DNA of 64,000 bases from Streptococcus ovis DSM 16829 (GTDB lineage: Bacteria > Bacillota > Bacilli > Lactobacillales > Streptococcaceae), in NCBI RefSeq assembly GCF_000380125.1, contig NZ_KB904582.1, positions 33,888-97,887 on the forward strand, read 5' to 3'. The notes under the pieces are model-generated. The model ran no database searches. It saw only the letters and a program-made list of their open reading frames with translations, and was not told the DNA's origin. How positions within the stretch are numbered: position 1 is the stretch's first letter; the number at the start of each line of letters is the position of its first letter. Made by a program: the position numbers and the translations under genes. Below, in pieces: positions 24,578 to 33,037 of the stretch.

Positions 24578-24898
24578 TTAACTTGCCTGTAATTCCTTAC
24601 GTAAATCAATGATTTCCTTAATCAAATTAATCTCTGTAATCGTCGTCATTAAATGGTCTTGTGAGTGAACAAAAAGAGCTGTAATCTCCGTTTTTGTCCC
24701 CCCAGCCTCCTGTGCCAAGAACTTTGTCTGTAGGTTATGTGCTTCAATCAGTGCCTTGTCTGCTAATTGAACTTCTGCCTTACTTCTGTCAAAGTCCCCT
24801 TCTTTCGCAAATTTCAGCGCTTGATAGATATGCTGTTTCGCATCACCAGCATTTAAAATCAAGCCCATGATGATTTGATCTGCTACAATGATTTCCAT
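24578..24898 (-). CDS. PTS lactose/cellobiose-family subunit IIA
   Basis: A 106-residue three-helix protein that accepts phosphate from HPr. The active histidine is H78 in LFVHSQDHLMT, matching the position in lactose IIA, and AQLADKAL and AHNLQTKFL are family segments. It forms the first gene of the PTS group. The untranslated leader contains the boxes TTCGTAAACA and TTTCGTTTGA. Expression probably depends on the SorC and DeoR regulators encoded just to the right. Confidence 0.93.
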   Translation of the reverse strand: MEIIVADQIIMGLILNAGDAKQHIYQALKFAKEGDFDRSKAEVQLADKALIEAHNLQTKFLAQEAGGTKTEITALFVHSQDHLMTTITEINLIKEIIDLRKELQAS

Positions 24899-24963
24899 CC
24901 TTGTTCTCCAATCTTTCTTTATTTTACGAGCCTGATGAGCTAGTCAGACTCTTTTTTCTTTTG

Positions 24964-24989
24964 TTCGTAAACAAATCGATTTCGTTTGA
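24964..24989. promoter_or_regulatory. Paired boxes TTCGTAAACA and TTTCGTTTGA downstream of the PTS promoter
   Basis: TTCGTAAACA (24964-24973) and TTTCGTTTGA (24980-24989) recur in the radical-enzyme leader (22669-22679 and 22644-22653). TTCGTAA half-sites recur before the activase gene (26949 and 26965). Placed just after the -10 they suit a repressor, most likely the DeoR-family protein of this locus. Confidence 0.55.
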
Positions 24990-24996
24990 CATTATT

Positions 24997-25025
24997 ACTA
25001 TACCACTCGAAGCAAGCGTTTTCAA
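24997..25025 (-). promoter_or_regulatory. PTS operon promoter with overlapping cre site
   Basis: On the minus strand TTGAAA (25020-25025) and the extended -10 TGGTATAGT (TATAGT, 24997-25002) have a 17-base spacer. AGCAAGCGTTTTCA (25011-25024) fits the cre consensus at 13 of 14 positions and covers the -35 and spacer, so CcpA would block initiation when glucose is present. Confidence 0.75.
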
Positions 25026-25051
25026 TATTTTGTCGCTCTTTCTTTTTTTTA

Positions 25052-25063
25052 GCACTTTTGTGC
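25052..25063. promoter_or_regulatory. GCAC-TTTT-GTGC palindrome upstream of the PTS promoter
   Basis: Related to the TGCACA/TGTGCA palindrome at 22743-22756 and positioned one helical turn closer to its -35. It is a candidate activator site for the SorC-family protein. Confidence 0.5.
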
Positions 25064-25110
25064 AATTTTATATTTTTTCTGTGCAACAGAAGAAACAGCT
25101 ATTAGATACA

Positions 25111-25143
25111 AAAATTGCCCACGGTTCTACCGTAGGCAATTTG
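25111..25143 (-). terminator. Terminator after the SorC regulator
   Basis: ATTGCCCACGGT (25114-25125) pairs with ACCGTAGGCAAT (25129-25140). Read on the minus strand it ends in TTTTTG and lies directly after the stop at 25151. Confidence 0.85.
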
Positions 25144-25150
25144 TTATACA

Positions 25151-26134
25151 CTATTCATCGTTCATTCCTAGAAGAAACTTATCCTGATCTAAAGCCAATA
25201 CCTTCAAAGCTGTTCGCTTATCTGTCACCAAGTGATTGACATAGCCCTGTCGGATGGCAGCTAAGATAGCGGCCGCTTTTTGCTCCCCAAATGCAATACC
25301 GATAATCTTAGGAATGTTCACAAAATCATGTAACGAAATCCCAATCGTCCGATCTTGCAGCCCCTGATGAACAGGGTTTCCATCCGCATCAAAGAAACGA
25401 CAACAGATTTCTCCGACCGCATGTGTATCGGCTAACACTTGATAATCTGACTCCGTCAGTAAATCACGCCACTGACTATCTGCTGACCGAACAGGCTCGC
25501 CACCGATTCCAATAATGGCAACATCAATTTTCTTCCAATATTCTCGTAACTTTTCAAAATACTTGGACTGGTAAATACCGTTTGCTAACAGTTGACTTTC
25601 TTGAATCACGATTGAATTAATGAACAGCATTTTTGCGTGAAAAGATTGGGATAATCGATAAACAAGGCTATTCACATGAAAACGAACATTAATATGACTA
25701 GGTCCCCCATCAAGCGGGCAGATCATGATATCTTCCAAGGTCTTCGTCCCAATTTTATCAATTGTTTTGCTTAATGTAGAGCCCCAAGACAGGCCAATGA
25801 CATCTCCTGATCGGACTGTACTCTTGACTAATTCTGCTGCAGTATTGGCAAGTCTATCTAAGCCTTCGTCTATCGATACACCTTCTGGAATATCCACTAA
25901 TTCAACTTTTTTTAGCTTGTATTTCTGACGCAAATATTCTTCCAAGGCAAATAATTCGGCATCAAATTCTTTAATCGATATCTGAACAATCCCATCTTTT
26001 TTAGCCCGTTCCAACATCCGACTCACAGTGGTCCGATAAATCCCCATTTCTTCAGAAATTTGGGCCTGATTTTTCCCTTCAATATAATAAAGATAGGCTA
26101 CTTTTGCTAATACTCTCTTTTTCTCAGTATTCAT
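25151..26134 (-). CDS. SorC-family sugar-responsive transcriptional regulator
   Basis: About 327 residues. The N-terminal HTH (LYYIEGKNQAQISEEMGI, TTVSRMLERAKKDGIV) is followed by a SorC sugar-phosphate-binding domain with GLSWGSTLSKTI and IGIGGEPVRSADSQW. Members sense phosphorylated sugars; many activate transcription. The ATG at 26132-26134 is used; an in-frame TTG at 26150-26152 would overlap the DeoR stop and has no ribosome site, while the ATG has only a weak GTGGGA. It forms an operon with the DeoR gene. The likely effector is a phosphorylated intermediate of the pathway encoded here, and the TGCACA palindromes are its candidate sites. Confidence 0.88.
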   Translation of the reverse strand: MNTEKKRVLAKVAYLYYIEGKNQAQISEEMGIYRTTVSRMLERAKKDGIVQISIKEFDAELFALEEYLRQKYKLKKVELVDIPEGVSIDEGLDRLANTAAELVKSTVRSGDVIGLSWGSTLSKTIDKIGTKTLEDIMICPLDGGPSHINVRFHVNSLVYRLSQSFHAKMLFINSIVIQESQLLANGIYQSKYFEKLREYWKKIDVAIIGIGGEPVRSADSQWRDLLTESDYQVLADTHAVGEICCRFFDADGNPVHQGLQDRTIGISLHDFVNIPKIIGIAFGEQKAAAILAAIRQGYVNHLVTDKRTALKVLALDQDKFLLGMNDE

Positions 26135-26148
26135 ATCCCACACCGCTA

Positions 26149-26886
26149 TCAAGATACTTGTACTAATTTTTCAGCAAGTTGGTGTTTCACTTCATCAGGG
26201 ACATCTTGATCTGAAATCACATACGAAACTTGGTCTAGCGAGAATTGATGAACAAGACTCAATTTTTGGAACTTAGAAGAGTCTGTCAAGATAATTAAGT
26301 CATCTGCATGAGCTGCCATGCAATTTACCACCTCACCCCGCATCAAATCTTTACACATGAATCCACCCTCTTTAGAAAATCCATCTGTTCCCACAAAGAG
26401 CTTTTGAACATGAAACAATTGGATCATTTCTTTCAATAAGGGACCAACCGTTACTTCTGAATTATTTTGGTATTCTCCTCCCAATAAAAAGACACTACAT
26501 GAATCATATTGACGAAGGTAATTCGCAATAAAACAAGAATTCGTAATAATGGTCACATTCCGACGCTGTTGACAGATAGCTTCTGCCAATAGAGCGCAAG
26601 TCGACCCCGACTCAATCATAATAGTGTCGTTGTCCTGAACCAGCTCTAGCGCCTTCTGGGCAATTCGCTTTTTCAAATTGTAGTGATACGAAAGGCGCAC
26701 ATTCAAGTCATCTCCGCTATTTAACACAGCATAACCATGCTCCCTCCGCAACAATCCCTTGCTTTCCAGTTTATCAAGGTCCTTACGTACCGTCACCTTT
26801 GAGACCTGCACTAGCTCAGATAGGGTATTAACATCGATACGTTTTTCCTGACTAACCAATTGAATAATTTTTTCTAATCGTTCCAT
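26149..26886 (-). CDS. DeoR-family transcriptional regulator
   Basis: A 245-residue regulator. The winged HTH (residues ~5-57: QEKRIDVNTLSELVQVSKVTVRKDL read in part) is followed by a DeoR C-terminal sensor domain with IMIESGSTCALLAEAI, TIITNSCFIANYL and KLFVGTDGFSKEGGF. DeoR proteins usually repress sugar genes until a sugar phosphate binds. It starts 124 bases from the divergently transcribed activase gene, and TTCGTAA half-sites lie in that gap. Two regulators for one pathway suggests activation by one and repression by the other. Confidence 0.92.
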   Translation of the reverse strand: MERLEKIIQLVSQEKRIDVNTLSELVQVSKVTVRKDLDKLESKGLLRREHGYAVLNSGDDLNVRLSYHYNLKKRIAQKALELVQDNDTIMIESGSTCALLAEAICQQRRNVTIITNSCFIANYLRQYDSCSVFLLGGEYQNNSEVTVGPLLKEMIQLFHVQKLFVGTDGFSKEGGFMCKDLMRGEVVNCMAAHADDLIILTDSSKFQKLSLVHQFSLDQVSYVISDQDVPDEVKHQLAEKLVQVS

Positions 26887-26954
26887 AATTTACCTCTTTA
26901 CTGATACTATCATAGAATAAATTGTTTAAAAAGTAAACAGCATTACGTTCGTAA

Positions 26955-26983
26955 TTGAAAAAGTTTCGTAAGTGTGGTACACT
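26955..26983 (+). promoter_or_regulatory. Promoter of the glycyl-radical activase gene
   Basis: TTGAAA (26955-26960) and TACACT (26978-26983) are 17 bases apart. TTCGTAA half-sites occur at about 26949 and 26965 (inside the spacer), the same element found at the other two promoters of the locus. Confidence 0.65.
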
Positions 26984-27010
26984 AATCACAAAAAGAGAAA
27001 AAGGACAGAA

Positions 27011-27793
27011 ATGATGACCAATACACAGTCTGGAATTATCTTTAATATTCAACACTTCAGTATCCATGATGGACCCGGGATTCGGACAACTGTCTTTTTA
27101 AAAGGCTGCCCTTTGCGTTGTCCTTGGTGTGCCAATCCTGAATCCCAAAAGAAAGCTCCAGAGCCGATGCTCAATCAATTGAACGGTGCGACTGAAACGA
27201 TTGGAGAAACGCGCACCGTTGAAGAGATTATGGAAGAGGTTTTAAAGGATCGAGATTTCTACGAAGAATCTGGTGGCGGTATGACCTTATCAGGAGGTGA
27301 AATTTTTGCGCAATTTGACTTTGCACTCGCTATTTTAAAAGAAGCAAAGAGACACAATCTCCATACTGCTATTGAAACAACGGCTTTTGCAAAACACGAA
27401 GACTTTGCCAAGCTCATCGAGTATGTGGACTTTATTTACACAGATTTGAAACATTATAACCAATTGCAACACCGTAAGGTAACAGGTGTCAATAATAATG
27501 TCATTATCCAAAATATTCATTATGCTTTCAGCCAACAAAAAACAATCGTCTTGCGTATTCCTGTTATTCCTCATTTTAATGATCGTCTAAAAGATGCAAA
27601 GGCCTTTTCAGAATTATTTAATAAGCTTTCGATTGACACGGTTCAACTTCTCCCATTTCATCAATTTGGTGAAAACAAATATGCATTATTGGACAGAAAT
27701 TACACCATGTCAGAGGTACAAGCATACCATCCAGAAGATTTAGTAGACTACCAAGAGGTATTTTTACAACACAATATTAATTGTTATTTCTAG
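27011..27793 (+). CDS. Glycyl radical enzyme activating enzyme (radical SAM, PflA/PflE-like)
   Basis: A 260-residue radical-SAM enzyme that installs the glycyl radical. The cluster motif CxxxCxxC is C33, C37 and C40 (KGCPLRCPWCANPE), then GGGMTLSGGE binds AdoMet. The extra ferredoxin-like domain present in some activases is absent, as in the short PflA type. The ATG at 27011 after AAGGACAG is used; a longer frame from a GTG at 26972 would start inside the promoter. Its partner is the radical enzyme at 20172-22628. It is transcribed alone and divergently, under a promoter with the shared half-sites. A terminator follows at 27817. Confidence 0.93.
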   Translation: MMTNTQSGIIFNIQHFSIHDGPGIRTTVFLKGCPLRCPWCANPESQKKAPEPMLNQLNGATETIGETRTVEEIMEEVLKDRDFYEESGGGMTLSGGEIFAQFDFALAILKEAKRHNLHTAIETTAFAKHEDFAKLIEYVDFIYTDLKHYNQLQHRKVTGVNNNVIIQNIHYAFSQQKTIVLRIPVIPHFNDRLKDAKAFSELFNKLSIDTVQLLPFHQFGENKYALLDRNYTMSEVQAYHPEDLVDYQEVFLQHNINCYF

Positions 27794-27816
27794 CATCCAT
27801 AACGCCGCTCATATTG

Positions 27817-27850
27817 AAAAAACAGCACTGAAATGACCAGTGCTGTTTTC
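27817..27850. terminator. Terminator between the activase gene and mrnC
   Basis: AAAACAGCACTG and CAGTGCTGTTTT form a 12-base stem around AAATGAC. Both strands end in T-rich runs, serving the converging activase and mrnC genes. Confidence 0.85.
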
Positions 27851-27860
27851 ATAAGGATGA

Positions 27861-28256
27861 TTAGACCTTTTCTACCGTCTCAATACACCAATTAATCAGC
27901 TCTTCCATGCGTTCGATTTGCTCCGTCATGTGAAGGTAACCCATCACAGCTTCAAAACCAGTTGACATCTTGTAGGTGATAATGTCCGTATTTTTGGCCT
28001 TGGTGTTCGTGTTAGCGTTACGTCCACGCTTGTAGATTTCTTCTTCTTTTTCGGTCAATAGCTGCGCTTCTAACATTTTTGTAATGAGCATCGCCTGCGC
28101 CTTCGCCGAAACATAATGCGTCGCTAGACGGTGCAATTGATTGGGTTTGGTCTGCCCTTGAAAAATGAGGTGACGACGAATGTACAAGGAATACACCGCA
28201 TCTCCTTCAAAAGCAAGAGCAATTCCATTGATGAGGTTGACATCTAGCTTAGTCAC
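27861..28256 (-). CDS. mrnC: Mini-ribonuclease III
   Basis: A 131-residue RNase III-type protein without a double-stranded-RNA-binding domain. It trims the ends of 23S rRNA precursor. The catalytic segment INGIALAFEGDAVYSLYIR with E and D is near residues 9-27, and GRNANTNTKAKN and STGFEAVMGYLHM are family signatures. It overlaps the 3' end of cysS by 8 bases, the standard cysS-mrnC arrangement in Firmicutes. Start ATG is used as read; length is normal. Confidence 0.95.
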   Translation of the reverse strand: MTKLDVNLINGIALAFEGDAVYSLYIRRHLIFQGQTKPNQLHRLATHYVSAKAQAMLITKMLEAQLLTEKEEEIYKRGRNANTNTKAKNTDIITYKMSTGFEAVMGYLHMTEQIERMEELINWCIETVEKV

Positions 28257-29601
28257 GTGTCCACCTCACACCATCTTTAGTGTCGAGGAGTTTAATTCCT
28301 TGTGCTGCCAATTCATCCCGAATGCGATCTGCTGTCGCAAAATCACGACTAGCACGCGCTGTTTGACGTTCTTCAATCAAGCGTTCAATGTCTGCATCCA
28401 AAACTTCTTCTTTAAAGACAATCCCAAAGACTTCCAACATCTTGGTTAATGCAGCCTTGACCGTTTCATCATAGTTGCCCGAATTAATCCACTTGGCCAT
28501 TTCAAAGATGACGGTAATCCCATTTGCAGTGTTGAAATCTTCATCCATAGCTTCTTGGAAACGATTCACAAACCCAGCTAATTCGTCACTACTTACTTCG
28601 CCTGTGAAAGGTTGTTCATAGGTGTTTTTTAGGTATTTCAGATTGGTCTGAGCATCATGAATAGCTTTTTCAGTAAAGTTAATTGGTTTACGGTATTGCT
28701 GTGTGGCAAGGAAAAAGCGCAAGACCTGTCCATCAACAGTTTTCAGTGCATCGTGTACGGTGATAAAGTTGCCAAGGGATTTTGACATTTTTTCATTGTC
28801 CACATTGACAAAGCCATTGTGCATCCAATAATTAACAAATTTGTGACCTGTTTTAGCCTCTGACTGGGCGATTTCATTAGTGTGGTGTGGGAATTCGAGA
28901 TCGGCCCCTCCACCATGGATATCGATAGTGTCACCAAGCAATTCTGTCGCCATAACCGAGCATTCAATATGCCAACCTGGACGACCTGCTCCCCAAGGAC
29001 TTTCCCAAGAGACTTCACCTGGTTTAGCCGATTTCCAAAGGGCAAAGTCCACAGGATTTTCCTTACGAGATGTTTCTTCATCGGTACGACCACTGGCTCC
29101 TAAAACCAAATCATCGAGGGTTTTATTGGCTAACTTAGCGTAATCCACAGATTTTTCCACACGAAAATAGACATCCCCTTCGGACTCATAAGCGAAGCCT
29201 TTTTCCATAAGGTCAGCCACAAAGGCAATGATTTCATCCATGTAATCAATGACACGAGGATTTTTAGTGGCAGGCTTGATACCAAGCGCAGCTGTATCTT
29301 CCATAAAGGCTGCAATGTACTTATCTGAAAAATCCTTGGTGGTCATGCCTTCTATAGATGCACCATGGATAATTTTATCATCCACATCGGTGAAGTTAGA
29401 CACATAGGTCACATCAAAACCACGGTATTCCAGATAACGACGGATGGTGTCAAAAGCCACTGCACTCCGCCCATTTCCCACATGGATATAGTTATACACC
29501 GTTGGACCGCAGACATACATCTTGACCTTGCCTTCTTCTAAAGGCACAAAATCACGCAAGCTACGGGTCATGGTATCATAAATTTTAATCGTCATACGCA
29601 T
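28249..29601 (-). CDS. cysS: Cysteinyl-tRNA synthetase
   Basis: A 450-residue class I synthetase. Signature segments are MYVCGPTVYNYIHVGNGRS (zinc-binding Cys and HIGH-like), GWHIECSVMA with zinc ligands, HGGGADLEFPHHTNE and KMSKSLGN near residue 270. It charges tRNA-Cys. Two candidate ATGs are two codons apart (29601 and 29595); the upstream one follows AAAAGAG and is kept. The promoter TATAAT lies at 29628-29633 and the next gene overlaps. The C-terminal anticodon-binding part is complete. Confidence 0.97.
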   Translation of the reverse strand: MRMTIKIYDTMTRSLRDFVPLEEGKVKMYVCGPTVYNYIHVGNGRSAVAFDTIRRYLEYRGFDVTYVSNFTDVDDKIIHGASIEGMTTKDFSDKYIAAFMEDTAALGIKPATKNPRVIDYMDEIIAFVADLMEKGFAYESEGDVYFRVEKSVDYAKLANKTLDDLVLGASGRTDEETSRKENPVDFALWKSAKPGEVSWESPWGAGRPGWHIECSVMATELLGDTIDIHGGGADLEFPHHTNEIAQSEAKTGHKFVNYWMHNGFVNVDNEKMSKSLGNFITVHDALKTVDGQVLRFFLATQQYRKPINFTEKAIHDAQTNLKYLKNTYEQPFTGEVSSDELAGFVNRFQEAMDEDFNTANGITVIFEMAKWINSGNYDETVKAALTKMLEVFGIVFKEEVLDADIERLIEERQTARASRDFATADRIRDELAAQGIKLLDTKDGVRWTRD

Positions 29602-29636
29602 ACTCTTTTCATCAATCTAATGCCTCTATTATACCA

Positions 29637-29680
29637 CAAAGAAACCCTCGCACAACGATACGAGGGGCATTCTTTCTTTT
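29637..29680 (-). terminator. Terminator after the cysE/small membrane protein genes
   Basis: On the minus strand CCCTCG and CGAGGG pair around TATCGTTGTG, extended by AAAGAA/TTCTTT, followed by T-rich sequence. It lies just before the cysS promoter. Confidence 0.7.
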
Positions 29681-29861
29681 ACTCTTTTTTCTTTTGGTCA
29701 CGTTGGTATTGCTGATAGAGGCGGACAGAGTAAACCATGGCAACTATCAGCCAAATCAATCCCATCCAAGTTTTTCCAGCAACGAAATAATTCGTTGATA
29801 AGCCTAGCCCACCGATTATCGTAAGCAAGTGTGGCCAATAATGTTTGATAAATGTTAGCAT
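29679..29861 (-). CDS. Small hydrophobic membrane protein (60 residues)
   Basis: A short protein with two predicted membrane helices (HYWPHLLTIIGGLGLSTNYF and WMGLIWLIVAMVYSV) and a basic/polar tail (YQQYQRDQKKKE). GTAGGAGA lies 9 bases before the ATG, and it begins 12 bases after cysE, so it is probably translated as the last gene of the pnp-cysE transcript. I do not recognise a function. The strong ribosome site and operon position favour a real gene over a chance frame. Confidence 0.75.
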   Translation of the reverse strand: MLTFIKHYWPHLLTIIGGLGLSTNYFVAGKTWMGLIWLIVAMVYSVRLYQQYQRDQKKKE

Positions 29862-29873
29862 ACTATCTTTCTC

Positions 29874-30497
29874 CTACAAATGCGACGAGTGCAAACTTTC
29901 TTCACGTAATTGTTCCAATTTTGAGGTGTAATAACGACTTTCACGTTCCTCCTCAATCTGGTGGATGACCAAGTCATCCTTTTTGCCATGCACACGAACA
30001 ACTTTGGCAGGTATGCCAACAACCGTCACTTCCGGAGGCACATCGGATACGACAACCGCAGCTGCTCCCACTTTAGAATGATGACCAATTTCGATAGGAC
30101 CAATGACCTGTGCATGAGCTGAAATCAAGGCTCCTTCACGAACAGTTGGATGGCGTTTGCCACAATCTTTTCCTGTTCCGCCCAAGGTAACACCGTGATA
30201 AAGCATGACCCCTTTTTCAACAATCGCTGTCTCCCCAATCACCAAGCCAGCTCCGTGGTCAATAAAGACACCGCTAGCAATTTCAGCTCCTGGATGAATC
30301 TCAATCTGGGTCCAGAAACGCCAGAACTGACTATGCATGCGTGCCAAGAGTTTCAAATTATGTTTCCAAAGAAAATGAGACAAACGATGTGCCGCCAAGG
30401 CTTTAACACCTGGATAAGTCAACAACACTTCCAGGGTACTACGTGCAGCTGGGTCGTTCTCTTTTACGATGTTAATGGTATCCTTCCACCAACCCAT
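29874..30497 (-). CDS. cysE: Serine O-acetyltransferase
   Basis: A 207-residue enzyme that makes O-acetylserine from serine and acetyl-CoA, the committed step to cysteine. The N-terminal helical domain is followed by a left-handed beta-helix of hexapeptide repeats (IHPGAEIASGVFIDHGAGLVIGE read in part). The glycine-rich catalytic segment GVTLGGTGKDCGKRHPTV is near residues 105-122. It lies 53 bases after pnp and upstream of cysS, a common streptococcal neighbourhood that links cysteine supply to its tRNA synthetase. Full length. Confidence 0.96.
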   Translation of the reverse strand: MGWWKDTINIVKENDPAARSTLEVLLTYPGVKALAAHRLSHFLWKHNLKLLARMHSQFWRFWTQIEIHPGAEIASGVFIDHGAGLVIGETAIVEKGVMLYHGVTLGGTGKDCGKRHPTVREGALISAHAQVIGPIEIGHHSKVGAAAVVVSDVPPEVTVVGIPAKVVRVHGKKDDLVIHQIEEERESRYYTSKLEQLREESLHSSHL

Positions 30498-30550
30498 ATT
30501 TCCTCTCCTTAGTGAGAAAACAAGTCCATATCGAACTTGTCTTTCTCTTC

Positions 30551-32767
30551 TTATTTCTCTACTTTGTGGAATTTAAATTCGCCAAATCCAGCAGAATCCT
30601 TTTTCTCACGTTTGTCATGATGACGGCGTGGACGGTCAGAATGTTCTTTCTTGCCTTCTGCCAATCCTTCTGGTTTTGGAAGTAAGGCTTTCATTGAAGC
30701 ATCTACACGGCCTTTTTCGTCAATTTTCATGACTTTGACATCGACTTCATCACCGATTTCAACTAAGTCTTCAACACGATTTGTCCGCGTCCAAGCCATT
30801 TCAGAGATATGAACAAGGGCATCTGTTTTGTCAAAGAGATTGACAAAGGCACCGAATTTTTCAATGCGCACAACTTTTGCCTTGTAGACTTCACCAACTT
30901 TTGCTTCACGGACTAAGCCTGCGATGATTTCTTTTGTGCGCTCAATCGCGTCACGGTCGCTAGAGTAAATAGCTACTGTACCATCTTCATCAATATCAAT
31001 TTTCACGCCAGTCTCTTCGATAATTTTATCAATGGTTTCGCCACCCTTACCGATGACAATCTTAATCTTGTCTACATCAATCTTGATGGTGTCAATTTTT
31101 GGTGCAGTTGGTGCCAAATCAGGACGCACTTCTGGAATAGCTTCATGAATCACATCCAAGATTTCAAAGCGAGCTTTCTTGGCTTGAGCAAGAGCTTCTT
31201 CCAAGATTTGTGGCGTAATACCATCAATCTTGATATCCATTTGAAGGGCCGTAATCCCTTCACGAGTCCCTGCTACTTTGAAGTCCATATCGCCAAAGTG
31301 GTCTTCCAACCCTTGGATATCTGTCAAGACAGTGTAGTTTGTCCCATCTGAAATCAGACCCATGGCAATACCAGCAACGGGCGCCTTAATTGGCACACCA
31401 CCTGCCATGAGGGCAAGAGTGCCAGCGGTGATAGAAGCCTGCGAAGATGAACCATTTGATTCTAAGACTTCCGCTACCAAACGGATAGCGTATGGAAATT
31501 CTTCCAAACTTGGCAATACTTGCTCAAGCGCACGTTCACCAAGGGCACCGTGACCGATTTCGCGACGACCTGGCGCACCGTAACGACCTGTTGAACCAAC
31601 GGAGTATTGTGGGAAGTTGTAATGATGCAAGAAGCGTTTCTTATACTCATCATCCAAGCCATCGATGATTTGCGTGTCGCTCATTGGAGCAAGTGTCAAT
31701 ACAGACAAGGCTTGGGTTTGACCACGTGTAAAGAGACCTGAGCCATGTACTTTTGGCAAGAAGTCTACTTCTGCCGCCAATGGACGAATCTCATCGACAC
31801 GACGACCATCAGGTCGAACCTTGTCTTCTGTAATCAGACGACGCACTTCTGCGTGCTCCATCAATTCAAGGATTTCATGAACATCACGCATGATGCGGTC
31901 AAATTCTTCGTGACCTTCAAATTTTGCTTCGTAGTCTGCAATCACGCGCTCACGCACCGCATTGGTCGCATCTTCACGCGCTAATTTTTCTTCCACTTGA
32001 ACAGCGGCTTTCAAATCGTCATTGTAGGCTGCGACGATTTCTGCCTGCAAGTCAGCATCTACTTGAAGCAATTCAACATCGGCTTTTTCCTTGCCGACAG
32101 CTGAGACGATTTCATTTTGGAATTCCAATAATTTTTGGATTTCTGCATGACCTTTCAAGAGAGCTTCCAACATCATTTCTTCTGACAATTCTTTAGCGCC
32201 AGATTCAACCATGTTAATGGCATCTTTGTTACCAGCAACTGTCAATTCCAAGAGTGAAGCTTCTTGTTGAGCCTTATCTGGGTTGATGATGAGTTCGCCA
32301 TCCACATATCCCACTTGCACACCAGCGATTGGTCCGTTGAATGGAATATCTGAAATCGCAAGGGCCAATGAGCTACCAAACATAGCTGCCATTGGAGCAC
32401 TCGCATTTTCATCATACGAAAGCACCGTGTTAATGACTTGGACTTCATTGCGGAAGCCTTCAGCGAACATTGGGCGGATCGGACGGTCAATCAAACGTGC
32501 TGTCAAGGTCGCATCTGTTGACGGACGACCTTCCCGTTTCAACCAGCCACCTGGGAATTTCCCTGCCGCATACATCTTTTCTTCATAATTGACTTGCAAT
32601 GGGAAAAAATCACCTGTCGCCATTTTTTTCGACATCACAGCCGCTGTGAGAACAGTTGAATCACCATAGCGAACCACTACCGCACCATTGGCTTGCTTGG
32701 CAACTTGTCCTGTTTCAACGACCAATTTACGACCAGCAAAGACCGTTTCAAATACTTGTTTCGTCAT
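30551..32767 (-). CDS. pnp: Polyribonucleotide nucleotidyltransferase (PNPase)
   Basis: A 738-residue phosphorolytic 3' to 5' exoribonuclease. It has two RNase PH-like domains (residues ~1-220 and ~310-530, with a helical insert), then a KH domain ([13 protein letters not shown] near 565) and an S1 RNA-binding domain (~625-690), and a charged tail. AGAGGAG lies before the ATG. The promoter is upstream in the 32768-33037 gap (extended -10 TGGTAGAAT near 32876 on the minus strand). pnp, cysE and the small membrane gene appear co-transcribed. Confidence 0.97.
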   Translation of the reverse strand: MTKQVFETVFAGRKLVVETGQVAKQANGAVVVRYGDSTVLTAAVMSKKMATGDFFPLQVNYEEKMYAAGKFPGGWLKREGRPSTDATLTARLIDRPIRPMFAEGFRNEVQVINTVLSYDENASAPMAAMFGSSLALAISDIPFNGPIAGVQVGYVDGELIINPDKAQQEASLLELTVAGNKDAINMVESGAKELSEEMMLEALLKGHAEIQKLLEFQNEIVSAVGKEKADVELLQVDADLQAEIVAAYNDDLKAAVQVEEKLAREDATNAVRERVIADYEAKFEGHEEFDRIMRDVHEILELMEHAEVRRLITEDKVRPDGRRVDEIRPLAAEVDFLPKVHGSGLFTRGQTQALSVLTLAPMSDTQIIDGLDDEYKKRFLHHYNFPQYSVGSTGRYGAPGRREIGHGALGERALEQVLPSLEEFPYAIRLVAEVLESNGSSSQASITAGTLALMAGGVPIKAPVAGIAMGLISDGTNYTVLTDIQGLEDHFGDMDFKVAGTREGITALQMDIKIDGITPQILEEALAQAKKARFEILDVIHEAIPEVRPDLAPTAPKIDTIKIDVDKIKIVIGKGGETIDKIIEETGVKIDIDEDGTVAIYSSDRDAIERTKEIIAGLVREAKVGEVYKAKVVRIEKFGAFVNLFDKTDALVHISEMAWTRTNRVEDLVEIGDEVDVKVMKIDEKGRVDASMKALLPKPEGLAEGKKEHSDRPRRHHDKREKKDSAGFGEFKFHKVEK

Positions 32768-32985
32768 ATCAGACTCCTCTAAAATTATTCATTTCGATAC
32801 GTTTGTTTTCTACAAAAACCAATCTGTTTTCTTCAACAAACTCGTCTTTGCATAAAACGACGTACCGTCTTTTATTCTACCATATTTTTCTTAAAAGGAC
32901 AGCATTCAAAATCAGGAGAAAGGAAATCTTTTCACATTTTTTTGCCATTTTTTGTACCTCCCAATCATCTTCCGAGTTCACTTCC

Positions 32986-33014
32986 TTGATGTTCTGGTAG
33001 AAATGGTATAGAAT
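32986..33014 (+). promoter_or_regulatory. Promoter of the aquaporin gene
   Basis: TTGATG (32986-32991) and TAGAAT (33009-33014) are separated by 17 bases. The start codon is at 33038. Confidence 0.7.
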
Positions 33015-33037
33015 GGGAAAGAAATGGAGGTTTTCTA

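Noticed and set aside
26972-27010. Longer start for the activase gene from GTG at 26972
   Set aside because: It would lie within the predicted promoter and before a good ribosome site; the ATG at 27011 gives the normal N-terminus.
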